Shown one piece after another: positions 44,448 to 52,804 of a stretch of 59,175 bases of DNA. A program made the translations under genes and the position numbers. Below the pieces are notes generated by a model. That model saw only the letters and a program-made list of their open reading frames with translations. It was not told the DNA's origin and made no database searches. Each line of letters opens with the position of its first letter. The first letter of the stretch is position 1. Source of the DNA: Lachnospiraceae bacterium (lineage in GTDB: Bacteria > Bacillota > Clostridia > Lachnospirales > Lachnospiraceae); contig JAAVZI010000024.1 in assembly GCA_022791575.1 (NCBI GenBank), positions 1-59,175 on the forward strand, given 5' to 3'.

Positions 44448-44876
44448 TTACTGATCCGCCTTTTTTCGTATATTCCTCTTTTCTTCAACCATCTTCCGCA
44501 GCTCTCCTGCTTTTTGAAGTGTCATCTTCTTATCATTGCTGTTGCACAGAAAGTTAGCCATCATACCTGCCAAACTCTTCTTCTTTCTGCCCAATACAGT
44601 CATCTGCAAACGTTCTAATTCCGCTTCCAAGAATTCCTCCCGGCTGTAAGCCGGCCGAAACGCCCTTGCATACACATTTCCTGCCGGCACATTTTCCACT
44701 ACTGTCACTGCCCTTTTATCCATCAGCCGTTTTATTACCTGCGTAATGGACTGAACGCTTATCCCCTCGCTCTCTAACTCTTTTGTCATCTGTTTAATCG
44801 TCAAGTGTTCCTCCTGTTCCCATAATACTCTCATAATCCTAATTTCCAGTTCCGACAATTTTTCAATCTTATTCAT
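44448..44876 (-). CDS. BlaI/MecI/CopY-family repressor, 142 aa
   Basis: Winged helix at about 8-75 (LSELEIRIMRVLWEQEEHLT, SITQVIKRLMDKRAVTVV) with the usual tail YARAFRPAYSREEFL. The ATG at 44876 is used since it begins the family homology; the frame from 44951 adds 25 hydrophobic residues that are part of the promoter region. Expected to repress its own operon and the divergent exporter, and to be cut by the M56 protease. Confidence 0.9.
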   Translation of the reverse strand: MNKIEKLSELEIRIMRVLWEQEEHLTIKQMTKELESEGISVQSITQVIKRLMDKRAVTVVENVPAGNVYARAFRPAYSREEFLEAELERLQMTVLGRKKKSLAGMMANFLCNSNDKKMTLQKAGELRKMVEEKRNIRKKADQ

Positions 44877-44913
44877 TTTGTATACATTCACTTTCTTTAA
44901 AAATATAATGCTT

Positions 44914-44955
44914 GGTATTAATATATAATACCCTATTATAAATGTCAACATTTAT
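44914..44955. promoter_or_regulatory. Two dyads upstream of the BlaI-like gene
   Basis: GGTATTA-atata-TAATACC (44914-44932) and ATAAATGT-ca-ACATTTAT (44938-44955) are perfect inverted repeats 40-80 bases before the repressor start. Probable operators. Confidence 0.6.
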
Positions 44956-44991
44956 CTCTATAGAAGGTTCCTGTCCTACATCTATTTTTTC

Positions 44992-45047
44992 TTGACAAAT
45001 TTCCAGGTATCATCTATACTATAACTGTATTAAGACATTTAATACAG
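44992..45047 (+). promoter_or_regulatory. Promoter and operator of the MacA-MacB-type exporter
   Basis: TTGACA (44992-44997), 17-base spacer, TATACT (45015-45020). The dyad CTGTATTAA (45025-45033) / TTAATACAG (45039-45047) lies at the start site. The half-site GTATTA is shared with the dyad at 44914, pointing to the same repressor. A second TTGACA...TATTCT pair (45093-45121) could be another promoter. Confidence 0.75.
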
Positions 45048-45170
45048 ATTGCATTCCTATATTACGGGACTCTTAAGTTACCATTAATACACTTGACAAC
45101 TACTACTCATTATTTTATTCTGTATGAAAGCATTCATACAATTCATCGAAACAAGAAAGAAGGTTACAAC

Positions 45171-46583
45171 ATGTCAAAGAAAAAGAAAACGCTTCTGATT
45201 ATCAGTATCATTATTATCATACTGATAATTCTCATCACTGCAGCTGTCAAAATGCTCGGCAAAGCAGCCACTAATGCAGTCAGCACACTCCATGACGGCA
45301 TTCCAGTTCAAGAGCTCTCCATGCAGGATCTCTCTTCCGTGATCTATGCCAATGGAATAGTGGAAAGCCAGAACAAGGTATCCATCACCACCGAACTAAC
45401 CGGACAAATCAAAGAATTATATGTCCAGCTGGGCGATTATGTAGAAGCCGGCGCCCCGTTGTTAGTCATGGATGACAGCGAAATCCGCAAGAAAATTACC
45501 GAATTGGAAAAACAGCTTTCCGACCAGGAGATCTTAGATGCCAAACAGCAGGAAATCAACAAACGCAGCTTAGAATATGCCAAGCAGGAGCAGGCACAAA
45601 CTCTTTCCGAAGCGCAGTCAGCTATCGATCAAGCCCGAAATCAGCTGAATCAAGCAAATGCAGCTATGGAAAAAGCACAAGAGACCTACAACACCTACGC
45701 CAGTTCTGAATATCCCGAAACAGAGATCCTGCAGGAACTAAAAGCCGCTTTTACCGAAAGCCAGATCGCCGTTACTACTGCCCAGACTACCTTGTCTGAA
45801 GCAGAAAATGCTTACAACACAGCCGTACGCTCTACCAGTCAGTCCGTTCAGACAGCTCAGGATGCCATTGATACCCAAAACATTGGCTCTGGAAAAGACA
45901 ACACTGCCTCCAGCACTCTGGCTGAACTTTACAATCAGCTGGAAAAAGTTACTATTACTGCACCTCAAGCAGGTATTATCACCTCTCTGAACGTATCGGT
46001 CGGCTCTATGGTGACAACCGGAGACCTGATGGTTATAGAAGATAACAAAAACTTAAAGATCTCTGTTACCATTCCCGAAAATGATATTTTAAAAATCTCC
46101 ACTGGTATGCATGCTGTTATTAAAGCCAACGCTTTAGAAGATGTAGAAATGAGCGGAACCATTAGTAAAGTGATTAACTTTGCCTCTTCCGGTTCTAACA
46201 CTACTCCCAATATGGAAGGAATGTCTAATGGAAGTTCCGGCGGCTCCTATTCCGCTGAAATCACCATTGACGGAGAGACAAAACTGCTTCTTGGTATGAA
46301 CGCCAAGGCTGAGATCATCCTTGCCGAGAAAAAGAATGCCCTTAGCATTGCCTATGACAGTATTCTTACAGAAGACAACGGCAAAACCTATGTTTATCTC
46401 GCCCAAGAAAATAATGGAGAATATACGGTAAAAAAAGTACCCATAACCATTGGAGAAGAAGGCGACTATTACACAGAAATCAGTTCTGAACAGTTAAAAG
46501 AAGGAGATTATATCGTCAGCTATCCAGATATGGTAAACGAAGGGGAAACCATCAAAATAGATCTTGGAACAAGTGCAGAATAG
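45171..46583 (+). CDS. MacA/HlyD-type adaptor protein of an ABC exporter, 470 aa
   Basis: One N-terminal helix (about 8-30), a first lipoyl/barrel half (SSVIYANGIVESQNKVSITT), a long coiled coil (about 105-235, rich in Gln, Ala, Glu), the second half (KVTITAPQAGIITSLNVSVG) and a C-terminal domain. The ATG at 45171 has GAAGG eight bases upstream; the longer frame from 45093 runs through the promoter region. In Gram-positives such adaptors join MacB-like ABC proteins for peptide or drug export. Confidence 0.9.
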   Translation: MSKKKKTLLIISIIIIILIILITAAVKMLGKAATNAVSTLHDGIPVQELSMQDLSSVIYANGIVESQNKVSITTELTGQIKELYVQLGDYVEAGAPLLVMDDSEIRKKITELEKQLSDQEILDAKQQEINKRSLEYAKQEQAQTLSEAQSAIDQARNQLNQANAAMEKAQETYNTYASSEYPETEILQELKAAFTESQIAVTTAQTTLSEAENAYNTAVRSTSQSVQTAQDAIDTQNIGSGKDNTASSTLAELYNQLEKVTITAPQAGIITSLNVSVGSMVTTGDLMVIEDNKNLKISVTIPENDILKISTGMHAVIKANALEDVEMSGTISKVINFASSGSNTTPNMEGMSNGSSGGSYSAEITIDGETKLLLGMNAKAEIILAEKKNALSIAYDSILTEDNGKTYVYLAQENNGEYTVKKVPITIGEEGDYYTEISSEQLKEGDYIVSYPDMVNEGETIKIDLGTSAE

Positions 46584-46591
46584 AGGAATAT

Positions 46592-47320
46592 ATGAACACA
46601 TTAATAATTGAAATGAAACAAATTATCAAGAAATATTACATAGGACAGCCCAATGAACTCCAGATTTTAAACGGCATTGACTTAAATGTCAGTGAAGGAG
46701 AATTCATTTCCATAGTCGGAGAATCCGGCTCTGGTAAAAGCACACTAATGAATCTAATCGGCGCCTTGGACCGCCCGACTTCCGGCCGTTACCTTCTCGA
46801 AGGTCAGGACATTTCCCAGATGAGGGATAAACAGCTGAGCGAAGTACGCAACCAGCGCATTGGTTTTGTATTCCAGAACTTTTGCCTAGTACCGCGGACT
46901 AATGCCCTTAGAAATGTAGAAATTCCCTTGATGTATGCCGGCATGAGCCGTAAAGCCCGCAGGGAACGTGCCGAAGAATTACTGGAAATGGTTGGTATGA
47001 AAGACCGCATGAAGCATAAGCCCAACGAGCTGTCCGGCGGACAAAATCAACGAGTTGCTATTGCTAGGGCTATGAGCAATGACCCAGCAATTATTCTGGC
47101 AGACGAACCCACTGGAGCCCTAGACTCCAAGACCGGACGCCTGGTTATGGATCTGTTCCACAAACTGCATAAAGAAAAGAATAAAACGATTGTCCTCATT
47201 ACCCATAGTCCGGAACTTGCCAGAGAGACACAGCGGATTGTTACCATCAGTGATGGTTCCATTTTTGCAGACTCTGGTATCCTTCCACATACAGAACAAG
47301 AGAAAGGAAGTGGAAAATAA
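46592..47320 (+). CDS. MacB-type ABC transporter ATP-binding protein, 242 aa
   Basis: Walker A GESGSGKST, signature [15 protein letters not shown], Walker [13 protein letters not shown]. It lies between the adaptor and the permease, eight bases after one and overlapping the other by one base. Partner of the permease at 47320. Confidence 0.93.
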   Translation: MNTLIIEMKQIIKKYYIGQPNELQILNGIDLNVSEGEFISIVGESGSGKSTLMNLIGALDRPTSGRYLLEGQDISQMRDKQLSEVRNQRIGFVFQNFCLVPRTNALRNVEIPLMYAGMSRKARRERAEELLEMVGMKDRMKHKPNELSGGQNQRVAIARAMSNDPAIILADEPTGALDSKTGRLVMDLFHKLHKEKNKTIVLITHSPELARETQRIVTISDGSIFADSGILPHTEQEKGSGK

Positions 47321-48651
47321 TGGGGTTTTTAGAATGTATCCGTCTGTCCTTCGGAAATATCCGAGTAAATAAACTGCGTTCCTTTCTCACAATGTTAGGA
47401 ATTATCATTGGAATCAGTTCTGTTATTACCATTACCACCATTGGAAATTCCATGAAATTGACGATCTCCAATACCATGAATGACTTAGGCGGAGCCAATA
47501 TGATCTACGGCTACTTGGATGCTTCATACCCAGAAGATGAGAAGGACTGGGAGACCTGGGTCTATCCGGAACTTACAGAACAAGACCGGATCAGCGATGA
47601 AATGATTGAACAGTATAAAGAATCCTTCTCTGACGAAGTCAGTCATGTCATTGTCTCTGAACCTATGGAGAGTGGAAAAGCCGTTCATGGAGAGAATTAT
47701 GCCAACGTGGATATGAGTGGAATCTCCGCTGGCTATCTGGACTCAGCGAAAATTGAGATTCTCCAAGGAAGGAATATTACAGAACAGGACTGCCAGTTAA
47801 AAAAACATGCCTGCGTTGTATCCGACTTATTTGTAAAATACTATTTCCAAGGCCAAGAAATCAATCCCATTGGCCAGGAAATTCTGATTGATACTGACTC
47901 TGGCACCTCGTTCCACGGTGTAATCGCTGGTGTATATAAATACGATGCTGCCCGTTTCGGGGGAAATTTCGGCAGTAAAACGGCAGAAAAAGACCGTTCC
48001 ACTACAGTTTTTTTACCAGTCAGTACAGCCAAACAGTTTAACCAGTCCCAACAAGGCTACGAAACTATCCAGATTATGGCCTCTCCAGGAACCGATGCTT
48101 CTGATCTTTCCAGTCGTACCATTGAATACTTTAACGATCTGTATAGCAATAACCCAAACTGGAACTTCCAGTGTCAGGATATGGCTTCGGAGCTCAATGT
48201 AATTTCCCAGGTATTAGACGTCATTACCATTGCTATTGCAGTCATAGCCGCAATTTCCCTGCTGGTAGGCGGAATCGGAGTTATGAATATCATGCTAGTC
48301 AGTATTATCGAGCGTACCAAGGAAATCGGTATCCGCAAGGCTCTCGGCGCCAAGAACAGCAGCATCCGCACCCAATTTTTAACAGAGGCCATTGTCATCT
48401 GCCTAATCGGCGGTACCATCGGCATTTTGATTGGAATTGCCAACGGATTTCTTATTGCAAAAGCAGCTGTTGCGCTAGGCTCCCAAATGGCAGCAGATTA
48501 TATGGATATCTTAACCATTACTGTCCAGCCATCTATGACTGCTATTCTTGTCTCCGTATTTTTCTCTATGCTGATAGGCATTTTATTTGGATATTACCCG
48601 GCAAACCGGGCTGCAAAAATGTCACCAATTGATGCGCTGAGATATGAATAA
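47320..48651 (+). CDS. MacB-type FtsX-domain ABC permease, 443 aa
   Basis: MacB layout: one helix at about 20-42 preceded by RVNKLRSFLTMLGIIIGISS, an extracytoplasmic domain (about 45-290) and three helices (about 300-440). The conserved IERTKEIGIRKALGAKNSSI follows the second helix. It ends PANRAAKMSPIDALRYE, the normal family end. The set is under BlaI/BlaR1-like control by position. Confidence 0.93.
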   Translation: MGFLECIRLSFGNIRVNKLRSFLTMLGIIIGISSVITITTIGNSMKLTISNTMNDLGGANMIYGYLDASYPEDEKDWETWVYPELTEQDRISDEMIEQYKESFSDEVSHVIVSEPMESGKAVHGENYANVDMSGISAGYLDSAKIEILQGRNITEQDCQLKKHACVVSDLFVKYYFQGQEINPIGQEILIDTDSGTSFHGVIAGVYKYDAARFGGNFGSKTAEKDRSTTVFLPVSTAKQFNQSQQGYETIQIMASPGTDASDLSSRTIEYFNDLYSNNPNWNFQCQDMASELNVISQVLDVITIAIAVIAAISLLVGGIGVMNIMLVSIIERTKEIGIRKALGAKNSSIRTQFLTEAIVICLIGGTIGILIGIANGFLIAKAAVALGSQMAADYMDILTITVQPSMTAILVSVFFSMLIGILFGYYPANRAAKMSPIDALRYE

Positions 48652-48658
48652 TCGAAAC

Positions 48659-48690
48659 GAGCGTGCTTGAATATTCAAACACGCTCCAAA
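48659..48690. terminator. Bidirectional terminator between convergent genes
   Basis: GAGCGTG (48659-48665) pairs with CACGCTC (48680-48686), and the inner TTGAATATTCAA is self-complementary. It lies between the stops of the permease and NUDIX genes. Confidence 0.75.
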
Positions 48691-48694
48691 TATC

Positions 48695-49255
48695 TTATTT
48701 TTTACTCCACAGATAACAATAAGCCTGCGTCCTCGCGGCAAACGGCTCTCTCTTTAACAAAGCCCGGACTTCTTCTTTTGTATACCAACCCGCCTGGATC
48801 TCCTCTACAACCGAAGTACTGGGCTTAAATTCTCCGCCGGCCTTTCCCACAATGCAGACATTTTTTTCATTAGAAAATCCTACTGCGCTATAACTTTCTC
48901 CAATAACATCATAGATGCCAAGGATCTCCAGACCCGTCTCCTCTTTTAATTCCCTTCTTGCACTCTCATCCGGCGTTTCCCCCGGATCAATCAAACCAGC
49001 CGGAAAATTATAGACATACCGCCCAGTTGCCATCCGAAATTCCTTATTCAGCAGAATATGCTCACCAGACTCATCTTCCATAATCAATACCACTGCATCA
49101 ACTGGATGCGATACCAGATCCCCTCTTGTCTTCATATTACTGTCTCGGCTAATCATCTCATAGACTTTCTTTCCACCGTCTGCAGTCTCATAGGTAAGAT
49201 TATAACGAGAAATATAAGTACCATGTTGCATTTTTACAATATTTTTTAATTTCAT
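48695..49255 (-). CDS. NUDIX hydrolase (ADP-ribose pyrophosphatase-like), 186 aa
   Basis: Nudix box GLIDPGETPDESARRELKEE then TGLEILG at about 88-113, with the ADP-ribose-type layout upstream (VDAVVLIMED, FRMATGRYVYNFPAG). Likely hydrolyses nucleoside diphosphate sugars. The ATG at 49255 follows AAGGAG by eight bases; 49273 is an upstream ATG that abuts the site. Confidence 0.88.
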   Translation of the reverse strand: MKLKNIVKMQHGTYISRYNLTYETADGGKKVYEMISRDSNMKTRGDLVSHPVDAVVLIMEDESGEHILLNKEFRMATGRYVYNFPAGLIDPGETPDESARRELKEETGLEILGIYDVIGESYSAVGFSNEKNVCIVGKAGGEFKPSTSVVEEIQAGWYTKEEVRALLKREPFAARTQAYCYLWSKK

Positions 49256-49287
49256 AACTTTTTCTCCTTTCATGCCAAATTTGATAG

Positions 49288-49480
49288 GTAATTGCGTAAG
49301 TTGTATTCAATGCGACGAGCTTGAACAATATATACAAAAATTCCGCTCAAAGACGTTGATTGGACATGAGGAGGGACCCACGAAGTGGGAGGAGTCCTGG
49401 TGTCAGCATTGGATTCGCTACATTTTTGTATATATTGCCCAAACTCTGACAGTGAAATCAGAGTTTCGCAAATACCTAAG
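49288..49480 (+). repeat. Interspersed palindromic repeat, copy with a one-unit insert
   Basis: Ends TAGGTAATTGCG and (complement) TAGGTATTTGCG. Stem arms CAATATATACAAAAAT (49326-49341) and ATTTTTGTATATATTG (49422-49437). The insert has one GGACATGAGGAG unit and hairpin CCCAC-gaa-GTGGG. The 10-base direct repeat AATTTGATAG flanks it at 49278-49287 and 49481-49490. Confidence 0.87.
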
Positions 49481-49490
49481 AATTTGATAG

Positions 49491-49535
49491 ATTCTTGCGA
49501 AAGTCAGTATTCATAACCAGATTTTGGTAACTGTG
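49491..49535. repeat. Short repeat remnant next to the full copy
   Basis: TTGCGAAAGTCAGTATTCA and TTTTGGTAACTGTGAAAG look like collapsed ends of another copy, beside the 3' end of aroA. Confidence 0.4.
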
Positions 49536-49540
49536 AAAGT

Positions 49541-50821
49541 TTAATCATATAAATGATCAATCTCCTCAAAATAATTCTCAAATGTCTTTCCGCAGCACTG
49601 CGGATTCTGAATTACAATTCCCTCCTGACGCAGACCAATCAGAGTGAATGCCATAGCCACCCGGTGATCTTCATAGGTTTCTATTACCGCCGGTTTTACG
49701 GGCGAAGGAATGATTTCAATGCCATCGATTTCCTCTACTTCCCTGCATGTTACACCCAGACGGTTTAATTCCGTCACAATCACTTGAATTCGGTCAGATT
49801 CCTGCATACGAATATGGCCGATATGTGTAATGCGGGTAGGCGAATCCGCAAATACCGCCACTGCTGCCATAGTCAGTGCCTGATCCGAAAAGTCTTTCAT
49901 ATTCACAGTAATTCCAGGATAATGCGCAACACCCGTCACAGTGATTCCTTCTGGCAGAACCTCCCATTCGCATCCCAACATAGAGAGAAGTTCCAAGAAT
50001 TTCTTATCTCCCTGCAGGGAATCCGCCTTGGTTCCTTTAACCGTTACCCTGCGGTTTAGTATAGCTGCCATGGCAAAAAAATAACAGGCCGCCGACATAT
50101 CCGGCTCAATCTCATATATGCTCAGTCCATACATCTGCCCTTTAGAAATCGTACAGTCTGACCCTTCGCGTACTACTCGAACACCGAACTGTTCTAACAT
50201 AGCCAGTGTCATCTGGATATAAGCTCCGCTGCTGCGCTCTCCTGCCATATGTATAGTCAGCCCTTCTGGAAGCAGCACAGCCGCCATTAAAAGTGCACTT
50301 GCAAACTGACTGCTGATACTGGTATCAATCGTCACTTCCTGAACTTCTACCCTTTCTGATTCTATTATAAATGGAAAATGTCCCTCCTGCTCCAAACAGG
50401 TAATGCTCACTCCAGCTTTCCGAAGCTCTGTCAGCAACGGCTCCATAGGCCGTTTTTTCATCTGTTCGGAAGAATGCAGGGTATAATGTCCTCCGGCAAA
50501 TGCCAGCAGAACCGTTAAAAATCTGGCCGCTGTCCCGGCACTCCGCACATTAATAGCTGCATTCCGATTAGGAATCTTTCCACCCAAGCCCTGGATTCTA
50601 ACCTCCTTTTGCTCTTCCTTGATATCTACCTGAAATCCCAGCTCCAAAAGACAGCTTAAAAATGCACGGGAATCATCACTGAACAATACATTCTTTAAGA
50701 CACATTCCTTATTGCCGAGAGCTGCCAGCATCAGCGCCCGGTTGGTAATGCTCTTAGAGCCTGGTACTTCTGCTATGATTGGTTTCTCTCCTTCTAACAC
50801 CCTGACTTTGTATGTTTCCAT
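49541..50821 (-). CDS. aroA: 3-phosphoshikimate 1-carboxyvinyltransferase (EPSP synthase), 426 aa
   Basis: Sixth step of the shikimate pathway. N-terminal PGSKSITNRALMLAALG, NVRSAGTAARFLTVLLAFA, RPMEPLLTELRKAG, later DSLQGDKKF and the end DHRVAMAFTLIGL. Full length for the family. The ATG overlaps the stop of the YgjP-type gene (TAATG). Confidence 0.96.
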   Translation of the reverse strand: METYKVRVLEGEKPIIAEVPGSKSITNRALMLAALGNKECVLKNVLFSDDSRAFLSCLLELGFQVDIKEEQKEVRIQGLGGKIPNRNAAINVRSAGTAARFLTVLLAFAGGHYTLHSSEQMKKRPMEPLLTELRKAGVSITCLEQEGHFPFIIESERVEVQEVTIDTSISSQFASALLMAAVLLPEGLTIHMAGERSSGAYIQMTLAMLEQFGVRVVREGSDCTISKGQMYGLSIYEIEPDMSAACYFFAMAAILNRRVTVKGTKADSLQGDKKFLELLSMLGCEWEVLPEGITVTGVAHYPGITVNMKDFSDQALTMAAVAVFADSPTRITHIGHIRMQESDRIQVIVTELNRLGVTCREVEEIDGIEIIPSPVKPAVIETYEDHRVAMAFTLIGLRQEGIVIQNPQCCGKTFENYFEEIDHLYD

Positions 50822-51375
50822 TATAACATCCTTTCAATTAATTCTCCGCCATTTTCTTTCAACCATTTTCTCCATTGTGCATAGTCCGGCATCACTTCCT
50901 CCACCTTCTGCCAAAAACGTTCAGAATGGTTCATTTCCTTTCTATGGCATAATTCATGCACCACTACATAATCCTGCACTTCCTTGGGCGTCAGCATCAA
51001 CAGGCAATTGAAGTTCAGATTCCCCTTACTGCTGCAGCTGCCCCAACGGGTTTTCTGATTCCGTATCGTAATCCGTCCATAAGTAACACCCAAAAGTTTC
51101 GCATAATATGCGGCACGACTGGTAAGAACTTCCAGCGCTTGGTCTGCCAATGCTTCAAGCTGCTCCTTGGTAAAAGGTTCTTTCTGACTCCGTTCAGCCT
51201 GCTTGATCCTGGCCTCCTTCAATTGTTTGTCAATCCAGTCCGATTTTTCTCTGACAAAATACTCTATCTCAGATAACGGCGCCCAGCGCGGCGCCCGCAC
51301 AAGCACTCTGGCATCTTTAGTAATTTCAATAGCAATACTTCTTCGATTGCTTCGTTTAATATCAATCTCCATCAT
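50821..51375 (-). CDS. YgjP-type zinc metallopeptidase (M48/DUF45), 184 aa
   Basis: Zinc motif VVHELCHRKEMNHSERFW (HExxH then H) near 140, preceded by TRWGSCSSKGNLNFN, the family signature. Predicted cytoplasmic peptidase of unknown substrate. It lies directly before aroA and is translationally coupled. Confidence 0.9.
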   Translation of the reverse strand: MMEIDIKRSNRRSIAIEITKDARVLVRAPRWAPLSEIEYFVREKSDWIDKQLKEARIKQAERSQKEPFTKEQLEALADQALEVLTSRAAYYAKLLGVTYGRITIRNQKTRWGSCSSKGNLNFNCLLMLTPKEVQDYVVVHELCHRKEMNHSERFWQKVEEVMPDYAQWRKWLKENGGELIERML

Positions 51376-51551
51376 TTTCCATTCTTCACTATCTCTTCCA
51401 TTATAAATTTCCTTCTATATTAGTATACTACAGAATCTATTGAAATGAAATATTCAATCCTGCTAAATTTAAAATATATCTAGTTTTATTTGCAACATGC
51501 CTCTTTTCAGATTTGTATACCCACTGAAAATATTTTTGTAAATATGTAACA

Positions 51552-51649
51552 TTGACAACAAAAACTTTTTTATTATTAAGTATATAAATCGTTTTTTATT
51601 CAATTAACAAGAGGAGAACGGAATGGATAAAGCAGCAAATATTGTATAG
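51552..51649 (+). other. Promoter-like and ribosome site before an eight-codon frame
   Basis: In the 320-base gap between convergent sets, TTGACA (51552) with TATTAA about 16 bases later, then AGAGGAGAACGGA and ATG at 51623. The frame reads MDKAANIV and stops at 51649. It looks like the intact start of a gene whose body was lost, perhaps when the acylation module arrived. The rest of the gap is AT-rich without genes. Confidence 0.4.
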
Positions 51650-51693
51650 ATACCATAGGATTAACCACTATTAGGAACACGAAAGGAAAAGGG

Positions 51694-52791
51694 TTAAGTT
51701 AATGTTTCGCTATTGTTAAGAATAAGTGTGCTGAAGAGGAAAAGCACATCCTGACCATCAAATTCAATAAATTTGTCCAGAAAATCTACTCTCAAATATC
51801 TGATATCGACCAGCGTAATCTTTGAATATCCTTCAACTAAAAGCGGAGTTATACTGCTTCCAAAGGAATCCCTGAAAATGATAAGTTCACGTTCGTCTTC
51901 ATAATTGGGATTTTCTATGGTGATGAGAGAACGTGAGCCTGATAGAAATATTTCATATGGGTCCTTACCAACTGCCCGATCCATATCATAAATCCCACCG
52001 ACCGTACCATCCTCATAATTTGTTACCTTACAGCTGTCAAGAATGTCGTTTGTAAGGTAATATATCGTCTCAGCAGGCAGAGGAAGAGATACCTGCCCGT
52101 AATAGACTCCGTAAAAAGGAAACTCAAGTGCATTTTGGGTATATTCACCCGATAGAGTAACACCCATTTCTGCAGCAATCTTTGCAGCCGTATCATTTAA
52201 TTTTTCCTGACGCCAATGCGTATCGGTCTTGTAATAATCAGTAATATCTAGGGTTGTGGTAATGTCAATATAATTAGCATAGCTCATTTTATCCTGCATG
52301 ATAGCGAATAGCTTTTCATAATCCATACGAAGATAACCATTCTGTTCTGCCAGAAAATAGCTCTTATCTGGAACAATTGATAGATAGATATTCCGATTTT
52401 TATCCGCAAGGAATTTGTTATAAATATACTCAAATCTATCCGCAGCATGATGGACAGAATCCTCATTCAGCGGATATTCAAGCTTTGCGGCATAACCGTC
52501 TTTCATATATATATCGTTATTGTCGAGCTGACCTAACATATAGTAAGCAAAAACAGCCTTAATCGTGCGAAAAGCGTCACGAAGCGGAAACTGATCCTGT
52601 GTATAATTCTCAAATTTTGTCATAAAACTGCCATCCTTTATAGAAGCATAAGAAAGTTCCGGAAACTGTGCAAGTTTACGCCTCTCACTTTCGGAGGATT
52701 CCTTTTGGGATACAATCCAAGCAGTAAAAGTCATACTGGCAAAAATAAGACCAACAATGGCAACAAAAATCCTATCTTTATATTTTTTCAT
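51694..52791 (-). CDS. DHHW/AlgJ-like surface polysaccharide acylation protein, 365 aa
   Basis: One N-terminal helix (about 7-28) and an exported SGNH-like domain containing the motif YKTDTHWRQEKLND, which marks the DHHW family that partners MBOAT acyltransferases. The final ELIIFRDSFGSSITPLL carries the SGNH serine block. The ATG at 52791 has AGGAG six bases before it; the longer frame from 52842 overlaps the MBOAT gene. Probably transfers acyl groups to an exported glycan. Confidence 0.87.
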   Translation of the reverse strand: MKKYKDRIFVAIVGLIFASMTFTAWIVSQKESSESERRKLAQFPELSYASIKDGSFMTKFENYTQDQFPLRDAFRTIKAVFAYYMLGQLDNNDIYMKDGYAAKLEYPLNEDSVHHAADRFEYIYNKFLADKNRNIYLSIVPDKSYFLAEQNGYLRMDYEKLFAIMQDKMSYANYIDITTTLDITDYYKTDTHWRQEKLNDTAAKIAAEMGVTLSGEYTQNALEFPFYGVYYGQVSLPLPAETIYYLTNDILDSCKVTNYEDGTVGGIYDMDRAVGKDPYEIFLSGSRSLITIENPNYEDERELIIFRDSFGSSITPLLVEGYSKITLVDIRYLRVDFLDKFIEFDGQDVLFLFSTLILNNSETLT

Positions 52792-52804
52792 TCTTAGCTC
52801 CTCC

